Of a stretch of 64,000 bases of DNA, positions 56,010-64,000 are shown piece after piece. Position 1 is the first letter of the stretch; every line of letters begins with the position of its first letter. The DNA lies in NCBI GenBank assembly GCA_029216955.1, contig JANAVB010006999.1:1446288-1510287 (forward strand), read 5' to 3'. A model generated the notes under the pieces. It saw nothing but the letters and a program-made list of their open reading frames with translations, was not told where the DNA came from and made no database searches. Position numbers and translations under genes: made by a program. Source of the stretch: Iris pallida. Lineage: Eukaryota > Streptophyta > Magnoliopsida > Asparagales > Iridaceae.

Positions 56010-56930
56010 AACTTTTGTGCATTCCAAACGTAAGAGAATTTAAAGTGTACATGCTAAGTTATAATTCTGAATGATCCAAAATTTGTTGAAAAATCTTGTT
56101 AAACTGACATACTACTAGTATCATGTTCAAATCTATTTATACTTTTGATAATTCACTTTATTAGTACAAAGATATCAAGAGGTTTATATTGATAAAATTG
56201 TCATTACATAGAGGCCCTTTTCGAAGGTATGTCGAAATATCATGTCGTTGTAGAGGCTCTCTTCAGATCGGGCTATCAAGTTGTCGTTACACAAAGGCGC
56301 CCAACGCAGATACATCTGGTTATCATGTCCAGGGCTGGACTTAGTAGGAAGTCCATGAGGCACTTGCCTCGGGCCCAAAAATTTTAGGAGCACCAAAATT
56401 TTATTTTTTTAGTATATATTTATAATATAGTCCATTGCAATTGGGCCCAATTGAGTTCTTTGTGTGCAACAAAGAAAACCAAGGCCTAATAATTGGAATA
56501 CTTTATTAGAGTTTGTAATTATTTGCTTCTGGCCGAGTGTACTTGAGGGACAAGCACTTCCAAATGTAAGAGAAGTGATGTCTAACTCGTAGATTTTCAG
56601 AATAAAAACTAAAGTTATTCACCTTTAAAGTTGGAACATAAATTATGTTTTTGTGCATTCCAAATGTAAGAGAAGTGTACATGCTAAGTTATAATTCTGA
56701 ATGATCCAAAATTTGTTGAAAAATCTTGTTAAACTGACATACTACTAGTATCATGTTCAAATCTATTTATACTCTTGATAATTCACTTTATTAGTACAAA
56801 GATATCAAGAGGTTTATATTGATAAAATTGTCATTACATAGAGGCCCTTTTCGAAGGTATGTCGAAATATCATTTCGTTGTAGAGGCTCTCTTCAGAAGT
56901 ACATCGAGCTATCAAGTTATTGTTACATAA
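56010..56930. repeat. Direct duplication (~620 bp period) with a third partial copy
   Basis: 56010-56270 and 56640-56890 are near-identical (shared phrases AATGATCCAAAATTTGTTG and TTAGTACAAAGATATCAA). A shorter relative is at 58360-58430. Between the two copies, 56329-56560 begins CAGGGCTGGAC and may be a hAT-type end, but no partner end or duplication was found. Confidence 0.78.
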
Positions 56931-57060
56931 AGGCGCCCTACGCAGGTATGTCTGGTTTTCATGTCGTCATAAATGCTCTCTTCAAAGGTATGTCGGACAA
57001 TCATGTCGTCATGGAGCCTCGCTACAGGGTACGTCGGACAAATATGTCATCAAAGTTACT
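56195..57060. repeat. Degenerate ~42 bp minisatellite
   Basis: Units of 41-47 bp with the shared skeleton GTCGTTRTAGAGGCTCTCTTC then GAAGGTAYGTCGRRCWATCA (written as two halves) occur at 56195-56335 and 56825-57060. They are related to those at 8851-8965, 9515-9590 and 59270-59395. A plus-strand frame (56819-57178) stays open across five units. Confidence 0.75.
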
Positions 57061-57560
57061 TTATATGAATAACCAACAGGTCCAAATTTTTTACTTGAAT
57101 GATCATGCTATCAAAGAAACTTCACATGATTTAATTACCCCGTCACTTAGACCTGAACTAATTATGTTGTCAAGTTAAACTTTACACCATCCTAATATGA
57201 TACTTATAATTATAGAAGATTATTATTGAAATTTGTTCCTTGGCGAGTTAATAATTGTAGACGTTAACAATTAAGATAATAGTTTCATCACATCCATGTT
57301 TTATTTTTCGTGCTTTCTACAACCCAAGGCTATGTCATTTGATAACCTAGTATTTGTTCACTAGGTATGTAATTGAATCAGATGAGACTCTCCAATCATA
57401 CAATACGAGGGAGAATGGTGGGTGCAACATGAATATAAAGACGAACATGAAGACTTTTTTTTGTAGTATCTCTGCAATAGATATAATCTTAATTTGTCTA
57501 TGTAGTTCTACTTTTGGCGTTGTACAGAGTTTGATTGTATTTAGACTTTTGAGTATATAA
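57061..57560. repeat. Second copy of the unit at 8965-9500
   Basis: Close match to 8965-9500 with small indels (the copy at 9100-9170 has extra sequence). The frames are not preserved between copies. Confidence 0.75.
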
Positions 57561-58430
57561 TTTTTTTTTATGTATTATAAGATGTGTTGATGACTAATTC
57601 ATATATTTTCCTCTAGTATCTCTATCATAGAACTTTCCAGTAAACAATCGCAAGTACGAATATCAGTGTATTTGTAGGTCATGTAATTTGAAATGTTTTT
57701 ACACTGGACTTGATCTGGGAGCGAGACATGACCAAGGAAAAGGAGGGGAAGGAGAGGAGTAGTGAGAAATAGGATAAGGGAAGGAAGGGGTATGAGTAGG
57801 TGGCAACAATAATTTATTGGAAAAGTCTATTTTGACTTCCCGCAGGGCTGACCAGCGTCCACGTGGTGGCTATCATCCGCGTGGCGGCCAGCCATTGGCC
57901 CCGCCGTTTACGCGGGTCCACTTCGGACTGGGGGGCCAATGCCGATGCGCCGCATGGCCACGGGCCGACACAAGCCAGCCCCCTCGACGGTCAAAATAAC
58001 AACATTCTAATTTATTTTATTGCAATCTCTGGACTTGAATCCAAGACCTCCTCAATAACCCTCATCAATTTCAACCATCAAGTTACCTCCTGAATTTAGG
58101 TAGTGGATGAAGAGAACATCAGATGGTGATGGTGTGTGTGGTGGAGGAGCAGATATGCTGTCCTATTTATTCTGTTATAATTCTGTCTCCCTCCCTATTA
58201 CATGTGGGCCATGGGAGTAGATAAGTAGATGGTGGCCCACATGTAATAGGGAGCGGGACGAAATTGGGACATGATAATGGGGCATTAGATTTGCTCCTAT
58301 GTGGTGGGGAGTGGAGGGCGATGTATTCAAACTTTGTTGAAAACTATTGTTGAAGTGACATAACATGTTCAAATCTTTTTATACTTTTGATAATTCACTT
58401 TATTAGTACAAAGATATCAACAATTTTACA
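57561..58430. other. Mixed non-coding sequence with a hairpin and a tRNA-like block
   Basis: 57720-57800 is purine-rich. 57840-57985 is a GC-rich patch with no domain-bearing frame. On the minus strand 58005-58090 has an A-box-like TAACTTGATGG and a B-box-like GATTCAAGTCC with an AT-rich tail, possibly a SINE remnant. 58188-58252 is an inverted repeat (CCCTATTACATGTGGGCC / GGCCCACATGTAATAGGG). Confidence 0.5.
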
Positions 58431-59216
58431 TTAATAAAAGGGTAAAGTGCAAAAAAACACTCGTAGAATTCCGCTTTTTGTACTAAAAGATCACATGCTC
58501 TTAAAATTCATAAAAGTATAAAATCTGCTCATTTTTCCCCCTTTCCGTTAACTGATGTTAAATGGGGTGTGTAATGACCATTTTACCCCTCCACTCTCTC
58601 CTCCCTCTCTCCGGTGGTGCGGGGAGGAGGAGGGAGGCGGGGCTGGCCGGGGCGGGGAGGAGGAGGAGGAGGGGGGCTGGGCTGGCCGGGGCGGGGAGGG
58701 GGGTGCTCGTCGGAGTAACGAGGGGGGCTGAGGGTGGCGGGGAGGAGGAGGAGGGGGGCTTCCTGGGGCGGGGAGGAGGAGGAGGGGAGGTGTACTGGCC
58801 GGGGCGGGGAGGAGGGGGTGCTCGCCGGAATAATGAGGGGGGCTGAGGGGGGGCGGGGAGGAGGGGGGTTGCCCAGGGCAGGAAGGAGGAGGAGGGGGGC
58901 TAGGCTGGCCGGAGTGGGGGGCGGGTGCTCGCCGGAGTAAGTAGGGGGACTGAGGGGGACGGGAAGGAGGAGGGGGTGGCTGGCCGAAGGGAGGAGGGAG
59001 GAGGGGAGAGGTTAGGAAAGTGGGGGTAGTTTAAATTTTTTTTTAATAAAAATATGTCACTTAACGGTCAAAACTAACGGTCAACAGATGGTAGGGGGTT
59101 GGCCGACCAAGTCATAGATTGCAGGGGTCTTTATTTGATAAATTTGACTAAAAGGTCTTTATACTCAAAAGGTGCACATTTAACGAGGGATTGTTTGCAA
59201 TTTACCCTTGATAAAA
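58431..59216. mobile_element. Mutator-like MITE with 9 bp duplication and G-rich core
   Basis: The element 58440-59207 starts GGGTAAAGTGC, and the complement of its end starts GGGTAAATTGC (about 25 bp, few mismatches). It is flanked by TTAATAAAA (58431-58439) and TTGATAAAA (59208-59216), 9 bp with one mismatch. The interior 58600-59020 is dominated by GGGGAGGAGG repeats. Gly/Arg/Ala frames there are compositional, not genes. Confidence 0.78.
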
Positions 59217-59269
59217 TTTCATTACATAGAGGGTTTTTTTGGAAGGTACATCAGACTATCATATCGTTT

Positions 59270-59395
59270 CTCTTCGAAAGTACGTCGAGCTATCAAGTTG
59301 TCATTACATAGAGGCTCCATACGGGGTATACGTCAGGTTATCATGGCGTCGTAGAGGCTCTCTTCGGAGGTATGCCGGACAATCATGTCAAGGTG
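59270..59395. repeat. 42 bp minisatellite units
   Basis: About three units of the same family as 56195-57060, immediately right of the Mutator-like MITE. Confidence 0.7.
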
Positions 59396-59787
59396 CGAGT
59401 TGGGCCAGGCCGGACCGGCCCGCGACCCAGTTCAACCGGGTTTGATCGATTTCTGGCCGGGCCGGGCCGGGGCGGCACATTTTTTTTCCAAAATCCAGCC
59501 TGGGCCTATGACCCAGTCGGGGGCGGCCGGGCTGATCCAGGTTGGGTTGGGCCGGTTCAGGGTTGGGTCCGAGCAGGCCCGATTTTTTTAAAAAAAAATC
59601 TCGAAAAAAAATTTGAGAAGGAAAAATTGAAAAAAAATTTATTAGTGTTATTTTAATTCAAATATGCTATAACATTAACCAACCAAAAAAAATTAAAGAG
59701 AGCTAAATTTTATTAATGACTCATACTAATATTATTAATACATAAGTTGACTCGTACTAATATTACTAATACATAATTTGCAATTAT

Positions 59788-60684
59788 GTTTGAAACAGGC
59801 CGATCTTGAGATTCAGAGGGCCCTGTTCCTAAAACTGAATATAAGACCCTATTTTATATTAAAAAAAATAGATGGCATATATTAATGGCATTAAGTTTAA
59901 TTTAATTATTCTTAAAAGCGACCAACGTGTATAAGTAAAAATTAATAAGAAAATACCGTTTTAACTTCTATGTATTGAGAAGAATTGTATTGATCGAACG
60001 ACTATAATATCAAAATATTTGAAAAATACTACTCAAAAATACAAAATCGACATAAATTCATTTGCAGAAGAAGCTTGTTTGCAAAGAGAAGACGAAGCAT
60101 GTTAATCAAAATGTTCAATATACATACTAGCAAGAATTTTTTTTGATTCAAATGCATTTTGGTTTGAATCATCTTTTATATTTCAAAAACTCGTGTTTTA
60201 CTTGTTCTTATGTTCAAAAAATATCAAGTTATTTTTTTCAAGTTCCAATCCAATCTTATAATTATTTTCCGAAAAAGCCTACAAGTTTCTGGCATGTAAA
60301 AGCTTTTTTTAACTCAATAATACACATCGAAAAAAATTAAAACCACATTTATCCTAAACAACTTGTGCTTTACTTGCTAATTAAAATTTTGTTCAACAAT
60401 ATATCAAATTATTTCTTGAAATATGTATTCTTTTCTAGTAGAAGCTAGAGGTTTTGGGATATAAAAGCTATATCAAAAAAAAAGTATATTAACAAAATAG
60501 AGTTGTAAGGGATTGAACCTGGTACCCCCACATGCAAAACAAATGCTTTGCCACTTGAGTTACATCACTACAATGTCATATTTGACTATGTATTGTAAAT
60601 ATATTATAACAACAAACTTCCAAAATTAAGGCACATGTTCGGTCGCTCCAGAAGAACATGCTCAAGGCCGACCCTGGTTTGAAA
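59788..60684. mobile_element. hAT-type element with perfect 8 bp duplication
   Basis: The 881 bp element 59796-60676 begins CAGGCCGATCTTGAG and ends CTCAAGGCCGACCCTG (inverted, with small differences). GTTTGAAA lies at 59788-59795 and 60677-60684. No transposase; AT-rich interior. Confidence 0.83.
60500..60575 (-). other. tRNA-like block (SINE head or tRNA pseudogene)
   Basis: On the minus strand GTAACTCAAGTGGCAAAGC (A-box-like) is followed ~40 bases later by GGTTCAATCCC (B box). Stems are imperfect, so it is read as a SINE head or decayed tRNA rather than a working gene. Confidence 0.55.
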
Positions 60685-60767
60685 GCTGAAACTTAAACAT
60701 AATTTGCAATTATGTTTAAATTTACACCAATCTAACAATAATAAAATATATTAAAAATAAATTTTTT

Positions 60768-62146
60768 TGTGAGACCCGTCTCATAGTATCGGGATTTATA
60801 TACGGATACGTATTTTTGTACTATATTTTATATTTTTTTTGGTTTTCTGAATGCTTTAAAGATTTTTTCAACTTATAGATTTTCTCCTCGACCGACATAC
60901 CGTCAGTATACTAGTGTATATCGACGGCATACCTGTCACTTCTGTTTTCCGTTATACTTATTTTCAGTATATATGTACGAAATTGGACATTTGTCAGGTG
61001 ACCCGTGTTTTGACTTGTCTTTCTTAGCCTTGCCTTAGTTTAATATTGACTTGGTTTAGTTTAGTTTGGTTTGGTTCAACTTGGCATGGCTTGGTTTGGG
61101 TTGGTTTTAGATGAGAAGGGTTTTGTATAAAAACCAACTTCTCTCTCTCTCTCTCCCCTCCCTTAACTTCATTTACTTTTCATCTTCTTCTACATTTACT
61201 CCTCCACAAATCCTAGGCAAGTACATCTTGCCAAATCTTGAATAATATTATTTTTTTTTGTCATTTTTGTTTGTTCCATTCTCTTCCTTGCATGATTCTA
61301 AGCCTCTTTAGAACTTGAAGTTTTTGGTTTTGATGTTTACATTTTTGTAGATCTAAGTTTGTAATTTTTTTGATTTTTCTTAGTTTTGATCTCTTAAACT
61401 TTCTTATTTCCGAAATATAAGAGTTTCATGTTGTGGAAAATTTTATTCTACCCAATTTTGGCTTTTGAACCACTTGATTTCGATTTATTTTGAGAAAGTT
61501 ATGGCATTTTGAGTTCATGGGTTCCCTATGCACTTTGGTGCTGATTTGGGAAAAATGAACAGCCTGCACCTGCGTACGTGGGTGTAGCCTGCACCTTCCT
61601 GCACAGCCTGCACACCTTCATGCAGAGCCTGCACACCTTCCTGCGCAGCCTGCGTACCTTCCTGCACAGCCTGCGTACCTTCCTATACAGCCTGCACAGC
61701 TTGCGCACATTCCTGTACAGCCAGGGCACCTTCCTGCACAGCCTGCACCTTTCTATACAGCCTGTGCACCTTCCTGCGCAGGCTGCACCTACGCCTTCCT
61801 ACGCAGACTGCACATGCGCTTTCCTGCACAAACTACACTGCCCTTTTCTGCACTTGGCCTTTTTTGTCTGTTTAATTGTTTTGTAGCTAGAATCTTGTAA
61901 AACTCAAAACATGAAAGTTGTAGATCTTTATCTTGGCTTCAAGAATCTTCTTGTTTTACCTTAATAGGAGTTCATATGCGGCTGATAGTTTTAATGACAG
62001 TTTTTGATATTCTTTGCATGTTTTCTATATTTGACCTAAAATGCGACGGCCCAACTTGATAACTTGTTAATATTGAACTTGACTTGAACATGACAACATG
62101 ATCTCATCTTGATGATCTTGCATAGTTATGTAATAATTGTACACCC
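60768..62146 (+). mobile_element. LTR fragment related to the 1-8850 element, opposite orientation
   Basis: Starts TGTGAGACCCGTCTCA, as the minus-strand LTRs at 4003 and 8850 do. It stays colinear with them: TTAGTTT/GGTTTGG-rich stretch, CTCTCTCTCT, then CATGAAAGTTGTAGATCTTT after the repeat array. At the place of the ATGCGGCC array it has a different one (61560-61850). It breaks at 62147 where another LTR end begins. Confidence 0.75.
61560..61850. repeat. GCCTGCACACCTTCCTGCACA tandem array in LTR
   Basis: About a dozen ~20 bp units of CAGCCTGCACACCTTCCTG with variants (GCGTACC, TATACAG). Frames on both strands (Leu/His/Thr plus, Arg/Lys/Cys minus) come from the period and are not genes. Confidence 0.85.
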
Positions 62147-63710
62147 TGTCACGATCCTCTACCCAAATTGTTGGGCCGGGCCGAGTCATGTCCAGCCTAC
62201 GCTTGAGATAAAGTGTAGTAAGCTGTTCTAAGGATAAATAAGATCAGACGAAAGTGTGCTAACAATTCTATATGTAATAATGAGTCAGAATATATCCAAA
62301 CACAAAATCATCTCGTATATAAGTATGTTCCAAGTACATGGCTAAAATGTAAAACTGGATACAGGTCAGTTACAAAATACATAGTCTAATACATGACTAC
62401 TCTCAAAAGTCCCAAGTAAATAAAAAACTAGACGAGTTTTCCTGCAGGTACATCCTCGTAAAGTATAGCCTGGTCCTCGACAGCAACTCCATAATAGAAA
62501 TCACAAAGCAACTCCTCCTCAGAAAGTATACCTACAACGTTATCCTGTCAGGACGGAAGCAAGTACTGATTCTAGCAAACTAAATATACGAAACATGAAT
62601 GAACATGAGTGTAATAAACAGGAATCATGTTATATCATAATCTATCATGGCAATGATACATATGTCATGGAGACAGATGCATATGTAATGTTTAAAATTG
62701 TACAGGTACGTGATTGTCAATAGGTGTACAATATGCAGGGCCACATAATGAAATGTACTTCCGTATAAGTGATACGGCGATAGATGTACATACGCACAAA
62801 TCCGCTTTGAGATAAAGGCCTACGGCGTAGTAACATATAAAATAAAACTTTGCTCACTACTGTAAAGGGGACCTGATCACGTACTCAACTATCAGTTTTC
62901 CCATAACCCAGTTTTTAAACATGTGAGAGATATAAGCACTGTCCTAAGAATGGTAGGGACTGAAAATAATATAATATGTGAAGATTTAACTTGCTACCCC
63001 AAGGATCAGCATTTAACATGGTTGGATCACAGTTTATTGTTATAACAGTATGTAAAGTTTGTAGAGGTACTTGCCTTTAGCAAAACAAGGTAGTGATGGA
63101 AATGCTATAGATGTATGGTGACTCGTCACTGTAGAAATAATACATAAACTTAGTTTTATACTAATTTAAACACTAAGACACTAGTTGTGCGACACGACTT
63201 CCTGACTAGACACCTAGCCAAATGATGACGTTAGCATAGGAGACCAATGTGGGATGACACAATACCCAAACTAACTTTCTAGGGGCCTTTACACTAGTGT
63301 AGGGTGAGGGCCAATACTACAATAACTCAAATAAACACCAAAACTTTGTAAGTCGTAACTACTCAATAAATAAATCAGACTGTATAATGTGTTCCAACAA
63401 TTTTTGAGATAGACAAAAAGCTCAATTATACATAAAAAGTACCAAGATGATCTTTGTTAATTATAAAATTTATACTAATTTTTATGGAATTTATAAACCC
63501 TCATAGATATTTATTAAAAATCAGCAAACATTGTATCCTGAAAATAAGTTATGTTTTCCTATTTTTATAAAATGCGAAAAGTACTTATTAAATGCTGGAA
63601 AAATTATATTAAATTATATAAATTAACATAGTATTTAAATATAATTTTTTCCAGATTTTTACAGCACTTAAAATATTATATATTATATATATATATAATA
63701 TAATATATAT

Positions 63711-63743
<33 letters not shown>

Positions 63744-64000
63744 CTATATATATATATATTATCTATAATATAGCAGCAAGTAACAATTTCTGGAAATTAA
63801 TTAATTAATTATTTAATATTTTGTCCATGTATTCAAATTGAACCGAAGTCCAGATACGGGACCCAAAGCCATGAATCAAGTCTAATATGACTTGTACAGA
63901 CTCTGAATGTATTGACCAATTGGGCCCAAAAATCTATGCTAGATTTGGACATCAATGGCCATGATTAATAAATACAGTAATTCAAATATAATATATAAGT
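62147..64000 (-). mobile_element. LTR 3' end of another minus-strand element, running off the window
   Basis: TGTCACGATCC at 62147 is the complement of a GGATCGTGACA LTR end, the same form as GGGGCGTGACA in the gypsy element. The sequence that follows (aligned phrases around 62440-62640) has the layout of 4755-5400 in the first LTR. A TA-rich patch lies at 63680-63760. No gene. Confidence 0.55.
63675..63760. repeat. TA-rich microsatellite
   Basis: Interrupted (TA)n with AATA and CTA breaks. Confidence 0.9.

Larger units (their letters stand above)
59396..60767. mobile_element. hAT-like remnant (left end) with internal insertion
   Basis: Starts AAGGTGCGAGTTGGGCC and has GGCCGG/CCGGCC-rich subterminal sequence to 59580, typical of hAT ends. 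The AT-rich interior continues to the LTR start at 60768; no right end or duplication was found. It contains the element 59796-60676. Confidence 0.5.

Noticed and set aside
56329..56560. Complete hAT element starting CAGGGCTGGAC
   Set aside because: No matching inverted end or 8 bp duplication could be found, so it is only noted as a possible remnant.
58562..58940. Gly/Arg/Ala-rich plus-strand frames
   Set aside because: They come from the GGGGAGGAGG core of a MITE; there is no domain and several frames are open at once.
61526..61886. Cys/Arg/Lys-rich minus frame and Leu/His/Thr plus frame
   Set aside because: Both are read from the same ~20 bp tandem array in an LTR.

Overview
This window is plant nuclear DNA, almost certainly angiosperm. 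It contains plant-type tRNA-Leu(AAG) genes, plant L1 LINE, Ty3/gypsy, TRIM, CACTA, hAT, Mutator and Harbinger elements, and captured pieces of two plant genes with GT..AG introns. No intact host protein-coding gene is visible. It is a repeat-rich intergenic tract with deeply nested transposons, and the only host genes that look functional are three identical minus-strand tRNA-Leu(AAG) genes.

Layout. 1-8850: a non-autonomous minus-strand LTR retrotransposon with two ~4.1 kb LTRs around ~0.75 kb of internal sequence; the first LTR is cut by the window edge. 8851-9835: a degenerate ~42 bp minisatellite and a unit repeated at 56.9-57.5 kb. 9848-15720: a near full-length L1-type LINE with a 12 bp target duplication. 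15733-19614: a tRNA-Leu unit in several diverged copies, carrying a Harbinger MITE, a TRIM LTR and a SINE. 19615-34163: a CACTA (En/Spm) element with decayed TNP2-like and TNPA-like genes. Inside its TNPA-like gene (26541-30792) sits a second CACTA element carrying thiamine pyrophosphokinase exons and exons of a second plant gene (DUF639-like). 34164-50471: the rest of the TRIM, whose 3' LTR is split by a Ty3/gypsy element (34537-50291). The integrase region of that element is split in turn by a non-coding LTR element (36896-44556). 50472-55510: further tRNA-Leu units with Mutator-like, hAT, Harbinger and SINE insertions. 55511-60767: duplicated AT-rich sequence, the 42 bp repeat again, a Mutator-like MITE and hAT remnants. 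60768-64000: an LTR related to that of the first element but in the opposite orientation, then the end of another minus-strand LTR.

Insertion order can be read from target duplications. TRIM (CAAAG) came before gypsy (GGTGG), which came before the non-coding LTR element (ACTGC). The outer CACTA came before the gene-carrying CACTA (ATT). The outer CACTA lies at a junction of the tRNA-unit duplication. Coding genes of the elements are broken by in-frame stops, many explainable as C-to-T or G-to-A changes, plus a few single-base frameshifts. Family and domain assignments were made by eye from motifs; no database search was run.
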